From positions 1-64,000 of the forward strand of contig JANSLP010000101.1 of NCBI GenBank assembly GCA_029298735.1: a stretch of DNA of 64,000 nt. Reading direction: 5' to 3'. The translations under genes and the position numbers were made by a program. The stretch comes from Ophiostoma sp. CBS 140.51 (taxonomy: Eukaryota; Ascomycota; Sordariomycetes; Ophiostomatales; Ophiostomataceae). Within the stretch, counting starts at the first letter, position 1; each line of letters begins with the position of its first letter. Shown here in pieces: positions 35,268 to 45,579 of this stretch. Below the pieces are notes generated by a model that was not told the DNA's origin, ran no database searches, and saw only the letters and a program-made list of their open reading frames with translations.

Positions 35268-35964
35268 GGTGGCGTGATGGAGGAGGCAGAACGAGGACTA
35301 AATACTCCGTAATCCGTAATGGTCAAACTCGCTTGTCAAACTCGCCTTTCTTCCCTTTGTTGTGGCCGTCGAGGAGCTCCTTCTCACAGCTTGGCATGTC
35401 AAGAGTGTTTGTGGCTGGTGCTGTTTGTGGCGCCAAATTTCAGCCTGTGACTTTGCGACGTCACGGTCTCCTTCCCTCTGAGAGACTCCTTTCCTTCTCC
35501 AGACAGAGCTCTGTAAAATAAGTGGACCCCTGGACTGTCTCACACCAGTCACGAGGCAGCCGTCACACTAACGTAGTTAGTCGGGCTGGAACCACAATCT
35601 AATCTGGAGGTCTAATCTTGAAGTCGCGAATGGAATGGTTTTGCACAACGGTCTCCTTCACTTTCGATTACCTCTCCTCGCATCATCAACGTCGGCGCAC
35701 TAGGCGGCAACACGGCAACCTCGGGCAGCACATTCTGCCACTTCTGCCTTGTCCATCGGCCGAGACGGTCATCTTGAAAACAATATCGACCAACCCCGCG
35801 CATCATTTTATCAACTCATCAAGGGGCCGACACTTCAACGCTTAAGAGCTCTCTGCCAAGCATCACGGGATACCCTCGATACCTTTTGCATCTCCCCACC
35901 GTGCCGTTTGCCCCCGGCGCCCGGCTTTCAGCAGCCAACCAAAGCTCGGAGGTCATGTCTTGTG
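35268..35964. promoter_or_regulatory. Bidirectional promoter, CENP-H / ATG11
   Basis: 697 bp separate the two divergent start codons. A 9-base TACTCCGTA element is at 35303-35311, 36 bp from the CENP-H ATG. An out-of-frame ATG at 35955-35957 lies 10 nt before the ATG11 start. No clear TATA box was seen. Confidence 0.6.
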
Positions 35965-38900
35965 ATGGCCAACGAAGTGTTGATAGCCCACACGGGCCAG
36001 CGCCTGCATGTGGACTTTTCTCAGATTCTGTCGTATGTCGTCCATCTGTCCTCAGACCAACAGACCAACAAATCAACAACTAACTAGTCACCCCCAGCCT
36101 CGATGAATTCAGGACAATTGTGAACCGCCAGACATCCATCCCGACCGAGTACATTATTGCCTTGACGCCCCAGGGAAAGCCTCTCCGGCTGGCTGCCTTC
36201 CAGACGGAAAAGGAAATCTACGTTTACGATGCACGCACGACACTATCACAGTCCGATGCGGCCAGCGCCGCCGCCATAGCGAACCTCGAGATCCCACTCC
36301 CCTCCAAACGATACACCTTCTCCAATCCACCAAACGATTTGCGTGACCAGCGGTCGCTCTCTGCATGGCAGGATCTGTTTGCTGCCCGCCAAAAATGGGC
36401 CACAGCGGTCGCCGACGACTGTGCCAGCAAAGCCGGCGCGGCCCAGGAGCGGTATGCAGAAATGGACGCCATGATGCGGTGTCTCGATGCAGCCGTGGCC
36501 AATCTCGAGGCTGTTGTGAGAGGCACAGAGGGCAAATACACGGAAATCAGAAAGTGGCTTGACAGTGCACGCGTGGACTATGCCGACCTCGTGGGCCGTT
36601 GGGAACACTACCTGGAGCTTGCCCGCAGCGTTTCCATATCACCATCCATGCTCCGCTTCATGACGGGTCAGACAAGCCAGCAATCATCTTCGAATGGCCG
36701 CTCAAAGCAGAACGCAACCCTGGAAGACTTGGTCGACTTGGAAACGGCCCGCAAGGCCGGCAAACTGGCACCGGCCGCGCTTCGTCGGTTCACCACAAAA
36801 ATTGACGAGCTTGAGCGTGACGCACCACAGCTTTTGAGGGGATGCGACGAGGTCCTCCAAAACTTTGAACGGGCCGTCGACCGCTCAGCGTTGTCTCATG
36901 AGGGCGAAACCGCTCAGCTGCTGGACGACATCAAGGCCGTCGCCAACAAGATTGGCACCGACTACCAAACCACGCTCGATTTCGTCAGCGACTCGACACG
37001 GGATGTGCTACAGGCGTCCAAGATTGCGGCAACCCATACAGAGCGCCTTCTGCCGAGCATTAAGAACCGCGCCGCCGAAATGGACGAGATGTTTCGTTAT
37101 GCCACCCAGTCGCGCAACGCGCTGGCCGTGGAGACGGTCGAGTTTATGCGCAACATTACCGACTTGACCAGCTTGAGCGGCAGCATCAAGGCCCAGATTG
37201 CGGCCGTCAGCAGCAACAACGAGGACGATATGGCACACTTTGACTATCTTAGGTTGGTGCAACAGATTCCGTACGTCTACGCATCGTTTGTCAGCGAGGC
37301 CATCAAGCGCCGCGAGTGGCTCGACAAGGTTAAGACGGACTCGTCCACCCTCGCCAACGAGATGGCCCTGTTTCACGATGAGGAGGTGAAGCGCCGAAAA
37401 AAGTGGCAAAAGTCCGTTGGCAACCTCGCGTACGGACCGTCTGTGACGTCGGCGGAAAACCAAGTTGCTGGTCTCGAGGTCAACCTGCTGGGCGAGGAAG
37501 CCGACTGGCCGAACGTCTCCCGCAAAGACTTGGAGGACCTGTACGACATATTACAGCAACAGAAAGCCGATGGCGCTCTCATCAATGACATTGGCAAGCT
37601 GACATCCGAACTCAATGCGCCAACAAAACAGCAGTCCAAGCGCATCAAGGCGTTTAAGAACGGCAGTGTCCACGAGGTCGCCCTGGGCCGCAGTGGCCTG
37701 CTGGTGCGCGGCGACGACGATGTCCTGCGCCGTCTTCAAGAGGACAAGGCCAAGACGGAGAACAAATTGAGAACGGCCGAGAGCCGCGTGCGTCGTCTAG
37801 AAGATCTCTTGCACCGCCAGAGCCAGGCATCTAGGAGCTCTCTGGGTGGAATATTCCAACCTACGCCGAGCCAGCAGTTTTCCGTCTCGGATCGTGCAGA
37901 CCGAGACCGTGCAGAGTCGACTGCATCGGTCAAGCCGGGGACGACGGCCACATCCAATGGTGGTGAGGCACGGATTGCGCAGCTAGAAGCCGAGCTGGCC
38001 GCCGAAAAGGCACGCTCGGCAGCATTCGAAAAGGACCTGCAGTCGCGCACCGAGGAACACACCAAGACAGTCGACCAGATGGCCGGCCAGATGGACGAGA
38101 CCAATTCCACAAAAAAGGATTTGTTAGAAAACCTCGAGGCACTGAAAAAAGAGTTCACCGAAGAGCGCAAATCACTCGAAGACGAGATCAAGCGGCTGCA
38201 AGCGCGTCTCGAGGACACGGAAGACGAGATGGAACATTTCGGCGAGTCGCGCGAGAACGAAAAGGCAACGCTCGACGAGAAGCTGCGGTTGGCCCAGGAA
38301 GAAGTAGAACGTCTAGAGCGCCAGAACAAAAGCTATAGGGACGACGCCCTCAAGACGCAAGGACAAGTCGACTTTTTGCGCAAAGAAACCAAGCTGCAAC
38401 GTGAGCAAAACGAGTCCCTCGAAAAACAGGTGCAGGCGGCACATGATGAAGCCCAGTCGACGACCAAGCACTTGCAGGACGCCAATGAGGCCGAAGAGAT
38501 ACTCTCCAAAGGATTCCGCGATCTTTTTGTGCAGCTGGTGGCCAGCGAGGGCGGCGGCAGTCAGTCGAAGATAACATCGCCACCTCCCGACACGGCCGAC
38601 CTCATTGAGACCGTCTCGGGCAAGCTGGCCGATGCACTTGCTCGCGTGCAGACCACGATCGGCGACATGGTTATCGTGAGGGCAGATCTCGAGAGGGCCG
38701 AGGCGGCTAACCAAGATCTCCAGGCCAAAATGGTTCTCTCGAAAGAAACGCTGGCCACTGAGGAAACGGCTGCCCGTCGCCTCCGTGAGAAGATGGCCGA
38801 AGACATGGCGCGCATCGCCACGCTTGAGGACGAGCTGGGCGAAAGCCGGACTGACCTCAACCAGCTGCGGGCCAAGATTGCCGACGGCGAGACGGGCTCC

Positions 38901-40579
38901 GAAACACTGCGTAAACGACTCGAAGAAGAAGAACGGAAAGTCGTGTCGCTTACCGAGGAGGTCGTCGCCAAGCAGTCTCACTTAGGCGGTGTCGAAGAAG
39001 AGCTGCGGATGTTCCGCGAGAAGCACAGCGATGCACAGGCTGCCCTGGCCAGTTTGACAGCCCGGTTCGATGCACGCACGCTGCGGGCCAAGGATCTGTC
39101 ACAGCGTTTGTACACACAAAACGACCGTTTGTGTCGGCTGCTCGAACGGCTCGGCTTCTCCGTGACCCGCAACGGCGACTCCATGGTCATTACAAAGATC
39201 CCACGGTCCGAACGCTCGACCATCATCAGCGGCGAAGGAGCCTCATCTCTTTTGCGAAGGTCGTCTGGTATGCTGCAACCTGCCCGGCCAGGCGAGTCGA
39301 CGGCAGCCCCTGCCACATCGTCTACCTCTTCTAGTGGCGCCGACGTACAACTGCTGTACTGGATGAACAGTGCCGATGGCGAAACCGAGACGGCGCAGTA
39401 TGCCGAGTTTATGGCCTCCGTGGGCAGTTTCGATATCGACGCCGTGGCTGAGACGGTGTACCGGCGCGTCAAGGAGGTCGAGCACATTGCCCGCAAGATG
39501 CAGCGCGACGTGCGCAGCTACCGTGAAAAGGCGCACACGCTTCAGAAAGAGGCACACGACAAGATTGCGTTTAAGCATTTCAAAGAGGGCGACTTGGCTT
39601 TGTTCCTGCCGACTCGCAACCAGACTAGCGGTGCTTGGGCTGCGTTCAACATTGGCTTCCCACACTACTTTTTGCGCGAGCAGGAGGCGCACCGGCTGCA
39701 GAACCGCGAGTGGCTGGTCGCACGCATTGGACGTGTGCAAGAAAAGGTCGTCGACCTGTCAAAAAGCCTGCAACAACAAAATCGCGGCGAGACGGCGTCC
39801 GTGAACACCGTCGACAACGACGATAATCCCTTTGACTTGTCGGACGGTCTGCGGTGGTACTTGATTGACGCCGTCGAGGACAAACCTGGCGCGCCGTCGA
39901 CGCCGGGGCTGGGTAAGAGCACAGTCGCGGCCAACCACGTCGAAGCCATCGCCGACATCCACACGCATGCCAGAACTGCGTCGGCGGGGCACCGAACCCT
40001 AGGACTTGGTTTGGGGGGCGGCCGTCCAACAGGCATCGACGGCGTGAGTAAGACTCTGTCGCGCAGCCTCGAAAGCCGGCGGTCCAGCACAAGTTCTAGG
40101 AAAGCGGCGCCTCTTCATGCGGCGGCAGGCAATGCGGCCGCCCTGCGTGGCACCGCCGTTGCAAGCGAGACCAACAGCCTGCGGGCCGCCCCGGCCGACA
40201 CACCCGAGCACGGCACCAGCCCGACATCAGCGCCTGTCGTGCTTGCAGCTGCAGCAACAGCAACGCCGTCGACTGTCATTACTCCGGCAGCCAATGATGC
40301 CAATGATGCGCCAAATACCTCCGAGGTACGGAAACCAGATTCTTCTTCCTCTCCTACTACTGCAGCTGCCGATACGTCTGCAGCGACTGTCGATTCTTTG
40401 CTCGGGCCCTAATCTTGTTTTCTCTCTCTCTTCAGCAACAACAGCAGCAACAACAGATTTCTTCCACCCTCCAGCGCGAGACGAGTGTTCTTTCCGAAAC
40501 GCCATCGAAGCGCAGTGTTGTGTGGGACTCTCTGTGGGCCGTTGACTATAATGCCGAAGGTGCGAAAAAGGCCAAGTAG
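35965..40579 (+). CDS. ATG11: Autophagy-related protein 11 (selective-autophagy scaffold)
   Basis: Exons 35965-36032, 36098-40325 and 40436-40579 give 1479 aa. Atg11 brings cargo receptors and Atg1 kinase to the phagophore assembly site for pexophagy, mitophagy and related routes. The start is fixed by the conserved N-terminus MANEVLIAHTGQRL, which continues across intron 1 into the ubiquitin-like region (SIPTEYIIALTPQGKPLR). Extensive coiled coil covers about residues 570-1035. The Atg11 C-terminal domain spans about 1110-1275 and includes GDLALFLPTRNQ, then FNIGFPHYFLREQEA and EWLVARI. A Ser/Ala-rich tail follows. The last intron (GTACGG, CCTAAT branch, TTCAG) leads to an exon of seven Gln and a terminal SVVWDSLWAVDY block that I associate with Sordariomycete Atg11. 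Without that splice the frame stops at 40412. Confidence 0.9.
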
Positions 40580-41048
40580 CGAGGGAGATCAAATACACAG
40601 TAAGCGTTTTAGTTTGGAATGTTATTGTTTTTGTTTTCTTACTTTCTGTTAAAAAGAAATGGTTGTTGTTTTGTTGTTTTCCTGCTTCCTTTTCGAATTA
40701 GGGTTTTGTTTTTTTGTTTTTAGTCTACATTTTTATTCCTTCTGTCTGATACCTTTTCTCTAATACCTTTATCAATTCTACATCTGCACCGTCTTGTCTT
40801 GTCACAGACAGACTCGACTGCAGACCAGCATTGCGCGGAGCAAGGGGACATACCATTTTACCATCTTTATTATATTCTTCAATCGTGTTACAGATCGTTC
40901 AAAGACAAACTTGGATCCAACTCCGTAGAGTGTTATGATTTGTGTTGATTTTGGCTGAGTATGTGAACAGCTAATATACATGCAGGCTCCCTGCTCTCCC
41001 TCTTTCTCTTTCGTTTTGTGTTGTCTTCTCTGCCAACTTCGCAGACTT
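40580..41048. other. Convergent intergenic region, ATG11 / bL9m
   Basis: T-rich on the + strand just after ATG11 (about 40620-40740), consistent with 3' UTR and polyadenylation signals for ATG11 and, on the other strand, for the ribosomal protein gene. No coding signal. Confidence 0.6.
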
Positions 41049-41960
41049 CTACTCATGTGCAGCAATCACCTCCACAATCTTGCGCACCGTCACCGAACTG
41101 CTGGCAGCCGCTGCTGCCTCCTGCGCCGCCCGCGTTCGCCTTGCCGGCTCGTTGCTGCCCTGGCTGCCGCGCACAACAATATCCACCTCCCACCGGCCCA
41201 GTGCCTTGATCCTGTCGACGGTGGATGCGGAGTCCCCTTCCTCTGTCTTTTGACTCTCTGGGACGATGAAGTGGACATCCCGCGGCTCCACGCGCACAAG
41301 CATGGCCTCTTCGTCCTGGCTCGCCAGCAGCACCTCGCGCACCATATTGGCGACGTCGTCGGCCGACACTGAGCCGAAAATGGCCGATGTTTCGCTCGAA
41401 ATGGGTTTCCGATAAAAGATGATGCTCGCGGGGATAATGGTTTCGATGTGGGCGGCGGCGGATACAGACTGCCAGCACGTTAGTCAACTATTCAACAAAG
41501 TAGGGGTAGAGGGGGAACTTACAGAAACACTCTTTAGAGTGATTGTGTGACGAACGGGCGCCTCGGTATCAATCTTCTCCTCCCCGGCCACGCCATCCTC
41601 TTCGGCGACAAACGACGAGTCGCGGAAACTAATCAGATCGGCAATCTTCGCCGCAGGACCCAGCTCGGCGATCCGCGCGGCCGTCATGTACTCGGCCATC
41701 CCCCGCGGGTACCAAAAGTTGCGCATGCGGCCGCGGTCGACCCGCAAAATGGTATCCCGCCGGCCAAACTGTGTCACGTCCTTGAGCAGGCGCACAACCA
41801 CGCCCTGGCCATCCTGCTTCGTCTTCTTGCCGCGATACTGGTTGGTGTTGATTGAAATCCCAACGTTGGAGAGGGTGGCGGCCGGCCGTGCACTCGCGAG
41901 CAGTGGCCGGCTGGCGATACATCCGAAGCAGGACGCCGTTGATGTCCGTAACGACGCCAT
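41049..41960 (-). CDS. MRPL50: Mitochondrial large-subunit ribosomal protein bL9m
   Basis: Exons 41960-41523 and 41468-41049 join in phase 0 and give 285 aa. The 54-nt intron has GTAAGT, a GACTAAC branch and a CAG acceptor. It is a structural protein of the mitochondrial large ribosomal subunit. The first about 40 residues are rich in Ser, Ala and Arg and lack acidic residues, as expected for a matrix-targeting peptide. The bL9 signature follows: GQGVVVRLLKDVTQFGRRD, then RGRMRNFWYPRGMAEY. The second exon is a less conserved extension with the pattern SAIFGSVSADDVANMV that corresponds to the L9 C-terminal domain, and it ends in an Ala-rich helix. The start used is the ATG before ASLRTS rather than the in-frame ATG 22 codons upstream, because the targeting peptide begins there. 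Confidence 0.9.
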
Positions 41961-42648
41961 GGTGTTGTGTGTATCGGGGTTGGGGGGAGTCAATTGGCGA
42001 TCGCAGTCTTGCCAATTGACGTTCAAGAGCTGTCGTCGTTTTGGAAGCTTTTTTCAATCGGGTGGTTTTCTCGCGGGTCCACTTATTTGAATGCTGGCCA
42101 ATCACCGTCTATTATTTCACCCCACACTCAAGACTGCAGGAGACCAAGGTAATCCATGATCGTGTACAGTTAAAAGCGGCAGGTTTCTTTTGGTTGACTT
42201 TGTAAATGTGTCATTCATTTATAGTTGATTTATTTCAAAGATTTTTCATACTTGCGAGAGTGTTTTGTTGTTGTCATAGACTTCTATTTTCATTTCAAAG
42301 AACGCATACCAAAGTCTTGATGCCCAATAATCGTTTAAGTTTTATTCATTATTTTAATTCAAATAGACTTCAATATTATTCAAAATAATTCTCTTAAAAC
42401 TTCCGAAAATAAACAAACAAGTGCGGATAAGTTCCAAGGAATAGATCTAGAAATTTGAGTTCCAAGTCACCAGCCACGTCCACTTTACAGATAACTGCTT
42501 CCTAGACCTTGCCTCGCCTTGTGAGTTGAAAGTGTTAAGATTAAAAATTAGACATTAGACATTAGATATTAGACATTGTTCTTTCAAGCGGTTACGCCGT
42601 GATCCCATCATTCCCCCTTCATACTTTTTCCATCATACAACTGCGACT
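41961..42648. other. AT-rich intergenic region
   Basis: Holds the bL9m promoter (right of 41961) and the 3' end of the acetyltransferase gene. Strongly AT-rich from 42190 to 42420. Four tandem TAGACAT-type units are at 42549-42576. Confidence 0.6.
42549..42576. repeat. Four tandem copies of a 7-bp unit
   Basis: The unit TAGACAT occurs three times exactly and once as TAGATAT, with no spacing. It is a small tandem repeat in the 3' flank of the acetyltransferase gene. Confidence 0.8.
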
Positions 42649-44253
42649 CTACTCGTGCAGTCGGCCAGGCACCGAAAAGTAGCCAGTCGTGCCAAAGCGC
42701 AGAAGACAGGCGTGCAAGTCGTCTGTAAACAAGTTCGCAAATGCATCTTCCGTCACACCGTGATGCCAGCCGACAACAACCGAGACCTCGCCACCACGGA
42801 CGCCGCCAATGTTGACGCCGATCAACGAGTCCTTTCCAATGCTTGACTGGGCATAGAAGTTGCGCAGCAGTCTCCAGCCAGCAGTGCCAGCATCAACAGA
42901 GCCTGTCGGAGAGATTGAGCCCGTGTTGGACACAGCCCAGGTACTGTCGCGGACTTTGCCCTCGTGCTTGCGCCACCAGTCGTGCCAGTCACTTACATAA
43001 CCCATGAGGCCCATAGGATTGTCGTCCGTTACGTTGGCCTGGCGGGCTTTTAAAGAGGTGCCGACAGCGACGGCGGCGCGCCACACTTTGTTGTCGTCGT
43101 CGGCGTCTGTCTCACCGACGGCCCGTCCATCTTCCACCAACTCCGTCTCGTACGTGAACATGTGCGGCGAGACAAGGTTGGCCATGCTGCGGTTGACGTC
43201 GTGAACCATATCGGGAGGTGCCTGGATATATGGGCGCATGCTCATGGGCATGGCGCACAAAAACGACGAGGCTACGTCGGCGGGGAAGCGGCGTGCAAAC
43301 AGTACCAACAACAAACCGTGGACAAGCGCTGTCAATGTCGTATTATGCGCCCGGCAGGCTGCTAGCAGAGCACCGACAGTCTCGCTCGACAAGTGGAAAA
43401 TGCGCAGGTTGCCCTTGAGTTTGGGTTCCAGGGTGACGCGCGAGCCCGTGTAGGGCCCGGCGACAGGTGTGCTCTTGAGCCAGGCAGGGCCCAGCTCCTT
43501 CCAGACGGTGCGCAAAAAGAATGGCCAGGAAATGGTAAATTTGACCAGCTCTTCCTGAGTCGGGACAAGCACGGGAATTTCCGTGAATTCGAGGACGTCA
43601 GAAGTGTCGTCCCTTGTCTTGTTCCCCTCACTGCTGATCGTGTTTAAAGTCTCCACGAGATGGGTGTGGAAGATGAGCCCGCTCTTGCCGTCAGCCAGGG
43701 CATGGTGCACGGCAAAACCAACGTCAGCCCAGTTTTCTGCGGTATTCAAGTACACCACCAACCGCCACGGGGAGTGCGTCGCGACATCCAAAAACGGACG
43801 TGCTGTTTCCTTTTCCAGATCGCGCATCAACTGATCATCTTCTTCTTTGGGTGACAGACCAGGCGAGCGGTTCACAAGCTCAATGTGTAGACCCAAGTCG
43901 ATCGACGGTAGAGCCACAAACACGGGGCTCTTGGTATCCTCGCCTTCAATGCCCACACGCAGCGCCGGCAGCTTTTCGAGGACAATGGTCGTCACAGCAT
44001 GGCGGATGTTCTCTTTGACCGCTTCGACTTTTCCTGTTTCTGTCTCTGTCTCTCCCAGCGACGACGGCAAGGCATAGCGGCAGACGGTAATCACGTTCTG
44101 GTAGAGGCCGAGCGAGTGGCGCGACGACGAGTACTGTTCACTACAGAGTGTTAGTAGACCTCCTAGGAGAAAGAGAAAAGAGAGAAAAGCAGTGTAGAGT
44201 TGTTCTACTTACTACCCGCCAAGGGGCCGTAAGACTGTGCGTTGTAGAGCCAT
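42649..44253 (-). CDS. Alcohol acetyltransferase family protein (AATase)
   Basis: Exons 44253-44213 and 44140-42649 join within a Tyr codon and give 510 aa; the 72-nt intron has GTAAGT, a CTAAC branch and a TAG acceptor. The joined start MALQRTVLRPLGGYEQYSS followed by RHSLGLYQNV matches the opening of AATase-family proteins, which supports the junction. The acyltransferase motif HxxxD is at residues 160-164 within VHHALADGKSG. Related yeast enzymes (Atf1/Atf2) transfer acetyl from acetyl-CoA to alcohols or sterols; the substrate here cannot be read from sequence. No N-terminal membrane helix is evident. No other biosynthetic genes lie beside it. Confidence 0.87.
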
Positions 44254-45579
44254 TGGGCTGGTTCAGGCGTCAGACACGGATATAGCTCAGAGCTGTAGGG
44301 TGAGATTGGCCGTATGTGGTGGTGGCAGTGGTGTCGATCGGGTCTTGTTCGGGGTTTGCTGTGATTTGCTGTATTTTACCCTTTTTGATCTGCGATTCAT
44401 TGTTTTTTACGTTTGCTTTTTTCACGATGCAAATTCGACGATAAAAAAGATCAAAAAACTCTTGTTGATTTCACAGACTCGAAGTCGATGGTTACCCATT
44501 CTAGGCAGCATCTTTTCCTCTTTTCGTCCTCCGTGCCGGATCTCTCGGGTTCCTTTTGCTGGAGCTGGACTGGAGCTGGGAGAGACATCCCTGTCGCGAG
44601 GAGGTCCTTCAATTGCGTGCGCCGGTCAAGGGCGCGTGACAAGGCACGTGATATCAATTTCCAACCATCTACGGGTCCACCGCTCTTACCGTTCACCTGT
44701 TGTCCAATCTGATGTGAAAAGGGAAGGAGACACTCAAGCCAGAACCTTTCTTCTCTGTGATCTGTATGGCCGCAAAACAGTCTTAATGCACTCCGTATAT
44801 CCTGTCATATTGCCCCAGTCACGAGTCCATGCACGTCAAAACAATGTACAACAGCACTGTACGGTCTGACGGTGCTGTGAACGAACGATAACGCCCAAGA
44901 GCCTAGAGTGGTGTGGATTGGCTCCAACGGCCCGCGCAGCTCAACGGTGGATCGCTCTTTTTGGCTGCTGCTAATGTGGGGCTACAATACACCGTTCACT
45001 TGGAGTTGGTCCGTGCACAAGCGTGGACCGTGTCTGTCGTCGCGCACCCTGGCCGCGCCTTCCTTGAGCTCTGTGTTGTAGGGATCATTGTGTGAGGAGA
45101 TCGTTCTCTCTTTTGATCAACCTCCAACTTGTCAACACCAACTCGATCACATTTAAGACAGGACCTCTGCTCTATCAACACTCTTTTTCCCTATTTTCTC
45201 TTCACATCTTGATCTCCTTTGTCAATCGTCTGTTCTTTTCGAACCCATCGCCTCTACTTTCGTCGAATCCGACATCACGACGATAACGAAGAACGCGACA
45301 CGTTCCCCTTCTCCTTTCTCTTTTTCTTTACTCCTTTTCTCTTCTCTTCTTTTGTCCTTCATTGACATTCCATTCCTTTGCCATCTTTATCTTTCTTTCC
45401 TTCCTTCCTTTCTTCTAAAACCCCTCCCTCCGACTCCGTCATCACAACCGTCGACAATGTTGCCCCTGGTGCTTTGAAGCTCCAGATCTGCAGCCATTCT
45501 GCCATCGACGACGACAACAGCACAACAGCACGATAACGACACCACACGATCGAACGTCGACACACAACTCACAACAACA
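44254..45579. promoter_or_regulatory. Divergent promoter region
   Basis: 1.33 kb between the start codons of the acetyltransferase (-) and the 1384-aa gene (+). A CACGTG box is at about 44644-44649. The right end (about 45180-45430) is a long C/T-rich leader feeding the rightward gene. The leftward leader, by contrast, has no strong pyrimidine tract. Open frames here are short and featureless. Confidence 0.5.

Noticed and set aside
36120..40412. ATG11 as a single continuous frame from 36120 to 40412
   Set aside because: It begins on GTG, misses the conserved first exon and reads through the last intron. The three-exon model restores both conserved ends.
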